64,000 nucleotides of DNA. Source: Oryzomonas sp. GTDB lineage: Bacteria > Desulfobacterota > Desulfuromonadia > Geobacterales > Pseudopelobacteraceae. The first letter of the stretch is position 1. Each line of letters opens with the position of its first letter. Positions 35,250 to 44,034 of this stretch are shown one piece after another. The stretch is from contig JARLHN010000041.1 in the NCBI GenBank assembly GCA_031292255.1, forward strand, positions 1 to 64,000. The letters run 5' to 3'. The translations under genes and the position numbers were made by a program. A model generated the notes under the pieces. It was not told the DNA's origin. It searched no databases and saw only the letters and a program-made list of their open reading frames with translations.

Positions 35250-36116
35250 ATGAAAGTCAAAAAAGCGGTATTTCCGGTTGCCGGCCTCGGCACCAGGTTT
35301 CTGCCCGCCACCAAGTCCTCACCCAAGGAAATGCTGCCGTTGATCGATAAGCCGCTGGTGCAGTACGTGGTCGAAGAAGCGGTTGCTTCGGGAATCGAAC
35401 AGATCCTGTTCGTTACCGGCAGGGGCAAACGGGCCATCGAGGATCATTTCGACATCTCCATCGAACTGGAATGGCACCTGGAGGAAAAGGGGAAACAGCA
35501 GACCCTGAAGGCGATCCGTGAAATCGCCGATATGCTCGACATCTTTTATGTCCGCCAGAAAAAGGCCCTGGGCTTGGGACACGCCATTCTCTGTGCCAAG
35601 GATTTCGTGGGCAATGAGCCGTTTGCCGTCCTCTTGGGCGATGACATTATCGACAGTGAGCGCCCCTGCTTGCGGCAACTGCTGGATGTCCACGATGAGC
35701 TGGGTGGTTCGGTGCTGGCGCTTGAGAAGGTCCCCATGGAGAACATCTCTGCCTACGGCTGTGTCAAGGCGAACCGGTTATCGGAACGGGTCTTTCAGGT
35801 GGAGGACATGGTGGAGAAACCCAAACGGGAGGCAGCGCCTTCGGACATGGCCATTATCGGTCGCTATGTCCTGACGCCGCGCATCTTCGAGATTCTGGAG
35901 CGGCAGGAGCCGGGCCAGGGGGGCGAGATCCAACTCACCGACGCCATCCTCAAGCTCTCAAAGGAAGAAACGGTTTTCGGCTGCCTCTTCGAAGGGTTGC
36001 GCCACGACTGCGGAGATAAGCTGGGCTTCCTCAAGGCCACGGTGGACATGGCCTTGAAGCGGGATGAGTTCAAGATCGAGTTTGAGCGTTACCTGCATCA
36101 GAGATTGGCGCAGTAA
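35250..36116 (+). CDS. galU: UTP-glucose-1-phosphate uridylyltransferase
   Basis: The 288-residue protein has the nucleotidyltransferase signature VFPVAGLGTRFLPATKSSPKEML (split by its conserved GLGTRF core), KPLVQYVVEEA, LGLGHAILCA, FAVLLGDDII and VEDMVEKP. It makes UDP-glucose for polysaccharide and cell-surface synthesis. AGGAG lies before the ATG. It stands alone on the plus strand and is followed at once by a dispersed repeat. Confidence 0.93.
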   Translation: MKVKKAVFPVAGLGTRFLPATKSSPKEMLPLIDKPLVQYVVEEAVASGIEQILFVTGRGKRAIEDHFDISIELEWHLEEKGKQQTLKAIREIADMLDIFYVRQKKALGLGHAILCAKDFVGNEPFAVLLGDDIIDSERPCLRQLLDVHDELGGSVLALEKVPMENISAYGCVKANRLSERVFQVEDMVEKPKREAAPSDMAIIGRYVLTPRIFEILERQEPGQGGEIQLTDAILKLSKEETVFGCLFEGLRHDCGDKLGFLKATVDMALKRDEFKIEFERYLHQRLAQ

Positions 36117-36250
36117 TACCGATTCCAAATCAAGGATGAAATCAAGGCGGCGAGAATTGAGGCGACGAAAGCGTACCCTACGGTACGTTGAGTTTTCGAG
36201 CGGGCGTCAACGCCGCGGCCCGGCCCCGCAAGAGATATTGAACAACCTGC
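36117..36250. repeat. Dispersed repeat after galU
   Basis: The 134-bp unit starts directly after the galU stop. Its first 31 bases match 142-172 after hcp. Its middle (CCCTACGGTACGTTGAG) and end (AACAACCTG) match the 12813-12950 unit. It thus links the two partial families and ends at the stop of the next gene on the other strand. Confidence 0.65.
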
Positions 36251-36633
36251 TATTTCCGCTCCTTCTGCCAGACAAATTCCGGCTCGAAATAGGGATCATA
36301 AAAACCGGGATAAGGAAAAGGAAACGTGAACACCTCACCCACGCCGCTCAACGTCCTGACCAGCGTCATGCCGATCCCCTTGAGGGGTCCGACGGAAAGC
36401 CCCATCGCAGCCCCATCCTCTTGAAATGTCTTGTAAACCTGCTTCGGCAACTCCCACCACCCCAACGTGATGTTGGAGACCCCGCGAACCATTTTGAGAG
36501 ACATCCCTCCGACCACCTCCTGGGGTGTCGAGGTCTCTACAGTCTGGAATTCATTCGAGCCGTGGGACGGTTGCGCGCAGAGGCATACCGCCAGCAGAAG
36601 GCCCGCTGTCATCAGGGAACGGATACGCAACAT
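36250..36633 (-). CDS. TIGR04073-family small secreted protein
   Basis: The 127-residue protein has a signal peptide (MLRIRSLMTAGLLLAVCLCA) and the family core VRGVSNITLGWWELPKQVYK, GPLKGIGMTLVRTLSGVGEV and FPYPGFYDPYFEPEFVW. The family is described as exosortase-system-associated, but no exosortase or PEP-CTERM gene is in this window. It is a paralogue of the preceding gene, and its AGGAGG lies inside that gene's end. Confidence 0.75.
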   Translation of the reverse strand: MLRIRSLMTAGLLLAVCLCAQPSHGSNEFQTVETSTPQEVVGGMSLKMVRGVSNITLGWWELPKQVYKTFQEDGAAMGLSVGPLKGIGMTLVRTLSGVGEVFTFPFPYPGFYDPYFEPEFVWQKERK

Positions 36634-36634
36634 G

Positions 36635-37051
36635 CTAGTGTGCCTCCTGCTGGGAAGCCGCCGGGCTGTTTTGGGAGGAAATCCCCGACATGTCCCGCTT
36701 CGGTTCCCACCCTTCCCACACGTAGGACGGCTCGATCATGGGGTCATAATAACCGGGCTGGGGAACAAGAAAGAACAGCGCCTCCGTTACGCCGATAAAC
36801 CCCCGGTATAACGTCATGATAACCCCCTTGGCCGGGCCAACGACATAACCGGCGCCACCCATATCACGGACGGTCAGCATCGACTGTTTGGGAATCTCGA
36901 CAATACAGGTGGCGGTATTGGCTAAGCCGCGTGTAAACTTGACGGCCATCTTTTCAGCGATCATCTCAGGCTGCTGATCGGCACGGACCAGCACTGGAAC
37001 CGTCAGTACGACGGCCAGCAGTACAACGGGGAGCAGAAGGTTGGTCTTCAT
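36635..37051 (-). CDS. TIGR04073-family small secreted protein, paralogue
   Basis: The 138-residue protein has a signal peptide (MKTNLLLPVVLLAVVL) and the same pattern as its neighbour: FTRGLANTATCIVEIPKQ, GPAKGVIMTLYRGFIGVTEA, QPGYYDPMIEPSYVWEGW. It adds a Ser/Gln-rich tail. The two genes are one base apart and arose by tandem duplication. Location is likely periplasmic or outer membrane; role unknown. Confidence 0.75.
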   Translation of the reverse strand: MKTNLLLPVVLLAVVLTVPVLVRADQQPEMIAEKMAVKFTRGLANTATCIVEIPKQSMLTVRDMGGAGYVVGPAKGVIMTLYRGFIGVTEALFFLVPQPGYYDPMIEPSYVWEGWEPKRDMSGISSQNSPAASQQEAH

Positions 37052-37121
37052 GGCTTCTCCTTTTGTGGGCGATTACTGTCTTCAGTAGGCTCTTACCACA
37101 AACGACCGCTGCATGCAAGCT

Positions 37122-39362
37122 TCACAGGTCAAAAAGCGTTGGCTCCTTGGGAAGATACGGCTCAAAACGACGCTTGAGATGACGCAGCTTCTCGATGTAG
37201 TAGGGGATATTTATATCGGGACGGGCGGGGTCGTAGGCACCCACGGGGCGGCAATGCTCATACGCCGTCGCATCCCGCCCCGAGCCGCCGACATAGTAGC
37301 TGACCTGATCGCCGGCCCGATAGACGCGTTGCGACGCCAGAGCGATCTCAAAGGCGGCCGCGGGGTTGCGCTTCCCCAGGTTGACCTTCTCCCGGTATGA
37401 CGCCGGCGACTCATTGAGCGTCTCCGTGCGGGCCACCCAGGCCACGTCCAGATCCCTTGACCGGAGGCGAGCCAGATACTTCTGAAACAGCCGTTCTATA
37501 TCCGCCGGCGAGCCGGTCAAAAGCAACGCGATGCAATCCTTCATGAACTCACGCAGATATCGCTCCAAGCCCCGCGAACGAAGCCCGCTCCCCTTGATGG
37601 TGATCCGGCCGTCATACCCCCGGAGGGCATAGTTTTTGGCCTTGTAGGCAAGCATGGATTGGTACCTGCCGTCCATCTCCACCTCGATCTCCTCGGGAAA
37701 ACCGTGTGATACTCGTTTCACCAGGGCCTGCTCGTCTGCCTCGGTAACGCAGGATTCCGGCGGTCTGAAGTAGATCCCGTCCGTATCCACCTCAACCGGC
37801 ACGGCCTCTTCCGCCTTCAGAAGATCGATCATGGTTCTTATGGTCAGCCGCCCCAGACGGGTCACCTCGGCGGCGGCCTCGGGATCGGAAAAATTATGCA
37901 GCGGAGCCCCGAGGTAGCCGAAAAAAGAATTGATCAGCACCTTGAACACCTGCTGCAAGGCATCGTAGTAGTGGCGCTCGCCATCGGCGGCGCTCTCACG
38001 GGCGGACCGCTTTGCCTCCAGCCGGAAGCGGCGCAGTTCCGCCAGCATCGGCAGGAAAAGCCCCAGGGTATCCTTGGCCGGGCCGAGCCGGTAGGTCAGC
38101 ATCAGTGAGGGATAGAGCGACGCCACGTCGCAATGGACGATCGGCCCCCAAACGCCTTGCACCGCACTCTCGGTGTACCCCCCCCCGAAGGCGGGCGCCT
38201 CGCCTGTGCGCCGGGGTATGGCATGCCCCCGGTGCAGGTATTCCCGCAAAAACAGCGCATTGATGCGGGTCGCATTGCCCCGCAGGGGACAGTTCTGGAA
38301 GGAATAGGGAAAGATGCGGGTCTGCAGGAACCACGGGTAGCCCAGCAGGCGGAACAGGGACAGGGTCTCTCGCACATCGTCCAGATTGTAGCGGTAGAGC
38401 GTCTCCGGATTGTGGTCAAAGGTGGCGGCAATCCCGCTCCCCTCCAGGTAGACCCGCTCGTCCGCCGCAATGCCGAAATGCCGGGCGACCTGCTTAAGGC
38501 CGTGGCTTTCCAGGCTGCGTAGCGAGATGTCGTAGAGCTGCACCAGAAAATAGGTATCGATGATATGGCGGCCGTACACGTCCCAGCGGGGATAATCGAT
38601 GACCTTCTCCGCAAGGGTCCAGCGCGAATTTGCCGTGATGCGGGGAGCTGCGCCGTTTCGGCCCCAGTCAAGGCGGATGCCGTGCAGATCGGCGCGAGTG
38701 GCGATGTAGTCCAGGTCGAACCTGAATATGTTGTGGCCGACGATGACATCCGGGTCACAGCCATGGATCGCTTCATTGAGCGCCCGGAGCATGGCCGGTT
38801 CGTCGAGTTGGTCGCCGCGCAACACGGTTTCCCGACCGTGGGAATCCTTGAGGGCAATGGAGACGATGCGGTCTTCCCGGCGCTTGGGGTTTGAGAACTC
38901 GAACCCTTCCGCGCAGTAGGTTTCTATATCCAGCACGAGGCAGCGCAGGTCGCCGAACTCCAGCCCCTTGAACAGCGTCGCGCCGGTGGTCAGCAGGTAC
39001 TGGTGCGAAAGATCAGCAATGAACAGGTAGGGGGCATCGGCAGAGCCGGCAGGTATGCCGGTCTTGGCGGCAAGGAACTCCCGCGCCGTCAGGCAGTCGC
39101 CCCACGAATCGAACAGGAGCTGGAACCGGTAAAAATCGTCGCCAGTCAGTTGGCGTACCGAGCAGGGCGCCCGGCAGCCGCTCACAAGTGCCGGATCGCT
39201 GAGCAGGATGAAAGGGCGAAAGGGTTCGTCGTGGAATTTCACGCCGTGGCTCGTCCTGAAAAAGAGGCGCACAAACGGGCCCGCCGGCTCGACGGCAATG
39301 ATGCCGATCCGGTCGTCATGCCCGAACAACAGAGGGTTATGTCCCATATCGCTCATCTGCAT
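37122..39362 (-). CDS. polB: Family B DNA polymerase (Pol II type)
   Basis: The 746-residue protein has the exonuclease motifs LVLDIETY (ExoI, near 143), VGHNIFRFDLDYI (ExoII, near 209) and YNLDDVRET (ExoIII, near 329). Polymerase motifs are DVASLYPSLM (A), KVLINSFFGYLG (B) and VDTDGIYF (C, near 545). All catalytic acids are present, so it should be a proofreading polymerase. It is somewhat shorter than E. coli Pol II (783 residues). The ribosome site is weak. Damage regulation is expected in the family, but I see no clear LexA box. Confidence 0.9.
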   Translation of the reverse strand: MQMSDMGHNPLLFGHDDRIGIIAVEPAGPFVRLFFRTSHGVKFHDEPFRPFILLSDPALVSGCRAPCSVRQLTGDDFYRFQLLFDSWGDCLTAREFLAAKTGIPAGSADAPYLFIADLSHQYLLTTGATLFKGLEFGDLRCLVLDIETYCAEGFEFSNPKRREDRIVSIALKDSHGRETVLRGDQLDEPAMLRALNEAIHGCDPDVIVGHNIFRFDLDYIATRADLHGIRLDWGRNGAAPRITANSRWTLAEKVIDYPRWDVYGRHIIDTYFLVQLYDISLRSLESHGLKQVARHFGIAADERVYLEGSGIAATFDHNPETLYRYNLDDVRETLSLFRLLGYPWFLQTRIFPYSFQNCPLRGNATRINALFLREYLHRGHAIPRRTGEAPAFGGGYTESAVQGVWGPIVHCDVASLYPSLMLTYRLGPAKDTLGLFLPMLAELRRFRLEAKRSARESAADGERHYYDALQQVFKVLINSFFGYLGAPLHNFSDPEAAAEVTRLGRLTIRTMIDLLKAEEAVPVEVDTDGIYFRPPESCVTEADEQALVKRVSHGFPEEIEVEMDGRYQSMLAYKAKNYALRGYDGRITIKGSGLRSRGLERYLREFMKDCIALLLTGSPADIERLFQKYLARLRSRDLDVAWVARTETLNESPASYREKVNLGKRNPAAAFEIALASQRVYRAGDQVSYYVGGSGRDATAYEHCRPVGAYDPARPDINIPYYIEKLRHLKRRFEPYLPKEPTLFDL

Positions 39363-39435
39363 GGCGGCGGCTTTCAGTGATTGTTTCGGTGGTTACATAT
39401 TTGAATCGCAGGGGTGAACGCTGTTTACCCAATCA

Positions 39436-39455
39436 GGGCGCATGCGATGCGTCCC
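39436..39455. repeat. Short palindromic GGGCGCAT/ATGCGTCCC repeat
   Basis: A near-perfect 20-base palindrome of a type often dispersed in bacterial intergenic DNA lies between polB and the peroxiredoxin terminator. Confidence 0.35.
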
Positions 39456-39461
39456 TACTAC

Positions 39462-39494
39462 AAAAAAGGCGTAGCACCAAGTGCCGCGCCTTTT
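39462..39494 (-). terminator. Intrinsic terminator after the peroxiredoxin gene
   Basis: On the minus strand AAAAGGCG and CGCCTTTTTT, with an inner GGCAC/GTGCT pairing, form a stem followed by a T-run, about 70 bases past the stop codon. Confidence 0.75.
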
Positions 39495-39562
39495 CATGAA
39501 TTATTCCCCTAACAGCCAGGAGGATAATGGCGTTTCTTCAAATACATGGCATGCTCCCATCA

Positions 39563-40162
39563 CTATTTGCCGTGTTTGGCAAGGTAACTGGCAACGCCTT
39601 CCTCTGTCGGTCTCATGGCTTCGTCGCCTTCCTGCCAGTTGGCCGGACAGACCTGGTCGCCGTGGGCTTCGACAAACTGGAGGGCATCCACCATGCGCAG
39701 GGCTTCAGACACATTGCGACCCAACGGCAGGTCGTTGATGACCGCGTGGCGGATGACACCCTTGGTATCGATCAGAAAGAGACCGCGCAGGGCAACGGAG
39801 TCGTTGAAAAGGATGCCGTATTCCCTGGCGATATTCTTGTTCAGGTCGGACACCAGCGGGTACTGGATGTTACCGATGCCGCCATCCTCTACAGGGGTAT
39901 TCTTCCAGGCAAGGTGGGTGAATTTGGAATCTACCGAGACCCCTATCACCTCTGTGTTGCGCTTTTTGAATTCATCCAGTTTCTTGTTGAAGGCCAGGAT
40001 CTCGGATGGGCAGACAAAGGTGAAGTCCAGGGGGTAGAAGAACAGGACGACGTTTTTGCCCTTGTAGCTGGAAATGCTGATCTGGCCGAAGGCATTGTCG
40101 GGCAGGACCGCATCGGCGGTGAAATCGGGGGCTTGCTGGGTGACGAGTGAGGCGATTGGCAT
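39563..40162 (-). CDS. Typical 2-Cys peroxiredoxin (AhpC/TSA family)
   Basis: The 199-residue protein has the peroxidatic cysteine in FYPLDFTFVCPSE near residue 51 and the resolving cysteine in DQVCPANWQEG near 171, plus the GLFLIDTKGVIRH segment. It reduces hydrogen peroxide and organic peroxides in the cytoplasm using thioredoxin or a similar donor. GGAGAG precedes the ATG. It is a single-gene unit with its own terminator. Confidence 0.92.
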   Translation of the reverse strand: MPIASLVTQQAPDFTADAVLPDNAFGQISISSYKGKNVVLFFYPLDFTFVCPSEILAFNKKLDEFKKRNTEVIGVSVDSKFTHLAWKNTPVEDGGIGNIQYPLVSDLNKNIAREYGILFNDSVALRGLFLIDTKGVIRHAVINDLPLGRNVSEALRMVDALQFVEAHGDQVCPANWQEGDEAMRPTEEGVASYLAKHGK

Positions 40163-40278
40163 GGGATTCTCTCCTTTTGTAGATGGTCACATCGAATGGA
40201 ATAACTAATACCAGCCAACCCGGCACCTGTCAAGAGGATAAAAATAGTCTTTTAGTCTTTTTATCAATTGCATCGTAT

Positions 40279-40425
40279 GTGTGAAATGACAAAATAAGTT
40301 GTCACTGGCCAATAAATGTTGTCATTCTGAGGCATATTAAATGAGATAGTCGTTTATATTCAACAAGATATGCATTGAATATATGACAAAATATGTTGTC
40401 ATTCTAATTGACAATTTTTTTGTCA
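40279..40425. repeat. Iteron array 1: TGACAA-N5/6-TTGTCA palindromes
   Basis: Perfect TGACAA-N6-TTGTCA palindromes lie at 40287-40304 and 40384-40401. A half-site TTGTCA lies at 40319-40324, and a TGACAA-N5-TTGTCA palindrome at 40409-40425. Read on the minus strand the unit is (A/G)TGACAACAT...TTGTCAT. The context GTGTGAAATGACAAAAT is repeated exactly at 52929-52943. Spacing is irregular. The array could be transposase-binding sites at a transposon end or operators for the adjacent regulator. The rest of the 40163-40667 gap holds a short frame, a terminator and a promoter. Confidence 0.75.
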
Positions 40426-40460
40426 ATGGATTTGGATTTTATTATTGGAAAGGGAAGGAA

Positions 40461-40523
40461 ATGTTCGGATCCAGTATGGCTCTCCAACACAGAGAAAGTG
40501 GACACTCTGGGCATTACTCGTAA
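40461..40523 (+). CDS. Possible 20-residue leader peptide
   Basis: ATG at 40461, preceded by a purine-rich AAGGGAAGGAA, opens a 20-codon frame ending in TAA at 40521-40523, two bases before a strong terminator stem. The product is Ser/His-rich and unlike anything I recognise. It may equally be a short untranslated RNA between the repeat array and the terminator. Confidence 0.25.
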   Translation: MFGSSMALQHRESGHSGHYS

Positions 40524-40524
40524 G

Positions 40525-40557
40525 AAAACCCGTGGGGCACACACCGGGTTTTTTTTT
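40525..40557 (+). terminator. Intrinsic terminator upstream of the sigma-54 regulator gene
   Basis: AAAACCCG and CGGGTTTT, with a 12-base GC-rich loop, are followed by nine T residues in all. It isolates the regulator's own promoter from transcription starting in the repeat array. Confidence 0.8.
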
Positions 40558-40592
40558 GCATTAATTCATAGTTCGATGATAAAAGTCTGAGG

Positions 40593-40608
40593 TGGTCGAA
40601 ATTTTGCC
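40593..40608 (+). promoter_or_regulatory. Candidate sigma-54 promoter of the first NtrC-like gene
   Basis: TGGTCG...TTTTGCC has GG at 40594-40595 and GC at 40606-40607, with the required 10-base interval. It is 60 bases before the ATG. The -24 element deviates from TGGCAC, so it would be a weak site, possibly autoregulated. Confidence 0.4.
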
Positions 40609-40667
40609 TTGAAGGAGTTGGTTGGGATGAAAAGCTATCCTCAGTTTAATCCTATGAAGGCACAGTT

Positions 40668-42080
40668 ATGACGAATATTACCCTACTCATAATTGAGGAC
40701 GATCTGAACCTTCGCAAGGGTATTGCCGCCTATTTCAGATATTTGGGGTATTCCATCCTTGAAGCATCAAATGGGAAGGAAGGCCTCGAAGTTTTTGAAC
40801 GAGGAAAGCCGGATATTGTATTCACCGACCTTCGGATGCCTGTTCTTGACGGTTTTGCCGTCATTAAGGAAATAACGCAACAGAGTCCGGATACGCCGAT
40901 CATTGTAATTTCAGGTACTGGGGTGATAATCGACGCGATTCAGGCAATGCGGCTCGGCGCTAAGGATTATGTGGTCAAGCCGATTCACGAAATGGAAGAA
41001 TTGGAACTGATTGTAGACCGGGCGTTGACAGAAAATTCTCTTCGTCACGAAGTTGATTCTCTCAAACGCAAGCTGCTGGGCGGACACGTGAAGGTGCATC
41101 CTGCCTTCTCGCCGATAACGACTCAAGCGCCTTCCATGCTGGCCGTCCTCCATTATCTTGAGGTAGTTGCCGTCACCGGCCAGCCCGTTCTGATCAATGG
41201 AGAGACAGGGGTCGGCAAGGAACTCCTCTCCCAGGCAATCCACACCATAAGCTCCCGAAAAGGCGCCTTTATTGCCATTAACGTGGCTGGCCTGGATGAC
41301 CAGATGTTTTCCGACACACTTTTCGGCCACCTCAGAGGGGCATTCACCGGCGCCGACAGGATCAGGGAAGGGCTCCTGGCACAGGCACGCGGAGGCACGC
41401 TCTTTCTCGACGAGATCGGTGACCTGAACGAATCGTCTCAGATCAAGTTGCTCCGTCTGCTCCAGGAAGGGGAATATTATCCTTTGGGCTCCGATATGCC
41501 TAGAAAGACTGATGCTCGTATTGTCGTCGCCACTCATTGCGACCTGCGCGCCATGATGGAAGCGGGCAATTTCAGGAAGGATCTCTATTACCGCCTGGCG
41601 ACGCACCAGGTAGTTGTCCCCTCCCTCAAGGACCGTCACGGCGACATCCCGTTGTTGCTTGACCGGTTTCTGGATGATGCAGCAGCAGAAATGGCAAAAA
41701 AAAGGCCAACACCGTCGCCGGAACTTTCGTCTTACCTTGAGTCGTACCACTTTCCCGGCAACATACGTGAGTTGAAGGCAATGGTATTCGATGCGGTCGC
41801 TCAGCATACGCAGGGCGTCCTCTCCATGAACAGCTTTCTCAAGGCCATCGGCAGGGGGCGGGATTGCCAGCCACCTGTTGTCGCGGAAAACGGGGCGGCG
41901 GTTGTCATTCGGGATGCAGGAGGCGAACGTATCCCAACACTCAAGGAAGCCGAGGATGCGCTGATTGCCGATGCCCTCAAACGCGCCAATGGCAACCAGG
42001 GGGTTGCAGCCGGTTATCTCGGAATCAATCGCTCCGCCCTGAACAAAAAAATTCAAAAACGAAAAAACAATTTTATCTGA
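40668..42080 (+). CDS. Sigma-54-dependent response regulator (NtrC family)
   Basis: The 470-residue protein has a receiver domain (phosphoacceptor D54 in FTDLRMP, lysine in VVKPI near 104), an AAA+ domain with Walker A GETGVGKE at 178-185, the sigma-54 contact loop GAFTGA at 224-229 and Walker B TLFLDEI near 244-250. It ends with a Fis-type HTH (NQGVAAGYLGINRSALNKKI). All parts for sigma-54 activation are intact. The receiver closely resembles that of the REC-EAL protein at 50264, so both may serve one kinase. The next gene has a strong sigma-54 promoter, a likely target. Confidence 0.93.
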   Translation: MTNITLLIIEDDLNLRKGIAAYFRYLGYSILEASNGKEGLEVFERGKPDIVFTDLRMPVLDGFAVIKEITQQSPDTPIIVISGTGVIIDAIQAMRLGAKDYVVKPIHEMEELELIVDRALTENSLRHEVDSLKRKLLGGHVKVHPAFSPITTQAPSMLAVLHYLEVVAVTGQPVLINGETGVGKELLSQAIHTISSRKGAFIAINVAGLDDQMFSDTLFGHLRGAFTGADRIREGLLAQARGGTLFLDEIGDLNESSQIKLLRLLQEGEYYPLGSDMPRKTDARIVVATHCDLRAMMEAGNFRKDLYYRLATHQVVVPSLKDRHGDIPLLLDRFLDDAAAEMAKKRPTPSPELSSYLESYHFPGNIRELKAMVFDAVAQHTQGVLSMNSFLKAIGRGRDCQPPVVAENGAAVVIRDAGGERIPTLKEAEDALIADALKRANGNQGVAAGYLGINRSALNKKIQKRKNNFI

Positions 42081-42103
42081 ATACGCTCCCCCGTTCTGAC
42101 CCC

Positions 42104-42250
42104 TGCGAAAAATTTCCCTCAGCTCTAATTTTCCCACCGAATAACAACACCCTGAAATTACGTATAGTTATATTCATCTCTCCCCGGTCTCTGCGAAATA
42201 TTTCCCACCCGTAGAACATCGCGCATCCAGCTTAACCATACGAAATATCG
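42104..42250 (+). promoter_or_regulatory. Candidate activator-binding sites upstream of the chemoreceptor genes
   Basis: TGCGAAAAATTTCCC at 42104-42118 and TGCGAAATATTTCCC at 42192-42206 are near-identical direct repeats. A third related block, TACGAAATATCG, lies at 42239-42250. They are 15-160 bases upstream of the sigma-54 site at 42264, a usual range for enhancer sites. Confidence 0.4.
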
Positions 42251-42263
42251 TGGCAATTTCATG

Positions 42264-42280
42264 TGGCATGGTACCTGCTT
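42264..42280 (+). promoter_or_regulatory. Sigma-54 promoter of the chemoreceptor operon
   Basis: TGGCATGGTACCTGCTT has GG at 42265-42266 and GC at 42277-42278 with exactly 10 bases between, close to the TGGCAC-N5-TTGC consensus. It is about 57 bases before the chemoreceptor ATG. Confidence 0.7.
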
Positions 42281-42335
42281 TTTATACGGGTAAATCTGCA
42301 CACATTACACTCGAAACAATTTAAAGAGGTGGGCC

Positions 42336-43976
42336 ATGGGATTCGTACGGAATATGTCAATTGTTGGCAAACTGGCAACCGGTTTTGGTATCGCGCTTCT
42401 ACTCATTCTGATTATCGGCCTGTTTGGTATGCAGCAGACCTTGAAACTGGGAAATCTCGGGGAACGCATGACTGTCGTTGACTCAGAGATTCTAGAACAG
42501 GGTGGCAACCTCGCAGAAAACGCACTGCAACTGCGCCGCTTCGAGAAGGATCTGTTCATCAACATAGGCAATTCAGAGGACATGAAGGAATACAGCGCCA
42601 AGTGGGAAGGGTCTCGAAAGAAAATATTAGAAATCACAGCAAGATTAGAGAAATTGTCCAGGGAGAATGGAGAGAAGCTGGATTTTGGGCCGATCAAGAC
42701 ATGTATGCAGGATTACTTCAACGGATTTGCCACGGTCAGCTCCAGGGTCTTATCGGGCGAACTGGCCACTACCGCCGATGCCAACAACGCCATGAAACCT
42801 TACAAGGATCCAATTCACAAATTTGAAAAGGAAGTGGAAACTATTACCTGCTACGCTACGAAGAAAATGGAAGATAACAAGTTCATAATCGTCAGCGTAA
42901 AAAGACAAGTCATAACAAATATCAGCATCCTGATTGTTGCCGGCTTCTTCCTGGTGTCCGTGTTTACGTACTTCATAGCACGCAGCATCACAAAACCGAT
43001 TCAAGAAACCATTGCCGCCATCAATGCAATATCCTCAGGGGATCTGACACACAAGATCACCTATGATTCGCGTGATGAACTGGGCGTCATGAGCAAGCAG
43101 TTTAACCAATTTACGGCGAAACTCCGCGATATAATAACAAGCGTTATTCAGAGCACTGTTCATGTCGCAAGCGCTTCCGCTGAATTTTCCAGCACAGCCG
43201 AGAGCATGGCAACTGCCACCGATCAGCTTACCTCACAAGCCGCTACCGTTGCCACCGCAACGGAAGAGATGGCGGCTACCGCAAGTGATATCGCCTGCAA
43301 CAGCGGAATGGCGGCAGAGGGATCGAACCAGGCCAATGAGTCAGCCATGGATGGTACCCGGGTGGTTGAAATGACCATGCAGGTTATGGACAAGATAGCC
43401 GAACAGGTTAAGAGCAGCTCAAAAACCGTTGATGAACTGGGCCGTCGTTCCGACCAGATCGGTGAAATCGTTGGAACTATCGAAGACATAGCTGATCAGA
43501 CCAACCTGCTGGCCTTGAATGCAGCCATAGAGGCAGCCCGTGCCGGTGAGCAGGGGCGTGGTTTTGCGGTCGTTGCCGATGAGGTTCGCGCCCTGGCTGA
43601 GCGAACCACCAGGGCGACAAAGGAGATCGGTGAGATGATTAAATCGATCCAGAAAGAGACCAGGAACGCAGTAAACGAAATGGAACAGGGGGTACAAGGG
43701 GTTGCCAAAGGGAGTGAAGAGGCTTTCAAATCCGGCCAGGCGCTCAAAACAATCCTTGACAGGGTTGGAAACGTAACTGTGCAAGTCAGCCAGATCGCCA
43801 CTGCCGCTGAAGAGCAAAGCGCCACAAGTATCGAGATAAGCAATAATATCCAGGAAATGACTTTTGTAATCCAGCAGAGTTCCGTAGGCACCCAGCAGAT
43901 AGCCACGTCATCGTCTGAGATGGCAAGAATGGCCGAGGAGCTAAAAAATCAGATCAGCTGGTTCAAGGTAGCCTGA
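42336..43976 (+). CDS. Methyl-accepting chemotaxis protein
   Basis: The 546-residue protein has TM1 (about 12-33), a helical periplasmic domain of about 150 residues of the four-helix-bundle type, TM2 (about 191-212), HAMP (about 212-265) and a cytoplasmic signalling domain with the invariant hairpin tip [36 protein letters not shown] (conserved throughout). There is no C-terminal receptor-tether pentapeptide. The ligand is unknown. GAGGTG precedes the ATG. It is first in a run with a second receptor, receiver, CheW and STAS-like gene. Confidence 0.93.
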   Translation: MGFVRNMSIVGKLATGFGIALLLILIIGLFGMQQTLKLGNLGERMTVVDSEILEQGGNLAENALQLRRFEKDLFINIGNSEDMKEYSAKWEGSRKKILEITARLEKLSRENGEKLDFGPIKTCMQDYFNGFATVSSRVLSGELATTADANNAMKPYKDPIHKFEKEVETITCYATKKMEDNKFIIVSVKRQVITNISILIVAGFFLVSVFTYFIARSITKPIQETIAAINAISSGDLTHKITYDSRDELGVMSKQFNQFTAKLRDIITSVIQSTVHVASASAEFSSTAESMATATDQLTSQAATVATATEEMAATASDIACNSGMAAEGSNQANESAMDGTRVVEMTMQVMDKIAEQVKSSSKTVDELGRRSDQIGEIVGTIEDIADQTNLLALNAAIEAARAGEQGRGFAVVADEVRALAERTTRATKEIGEMIKSIQKETRNAVNEMEQGVQGVAKGSEEAFKSGQALKTILDRVGNVTVQVSQIATAAEEQSATSIEISNNIQEMTFVIQQSSVGTQQIATSSSEMARMAEELKNQISWFKVA

Positions 43977-44034
43977 TAATCCCGAGAGCGTAATTGTCGT
44001 CAGCATAAATAACAGTAACAGGAGAAAAATCATC

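Noticed and set aside
40408-40590. 60-residue plus-strand frame across the terminator
   Set aside because: It runs through the palindrome and a strong terminator hairpin and has no ribosome site; unlikely to be a gene.
40911-42137. 408-residue minus-strand frame opposite the sigma-54 regulator
   Set aside because: The plus-strand protein has intact Walker, GAFTGA and HTH motifs; the antisense frame has no recognisable domain.
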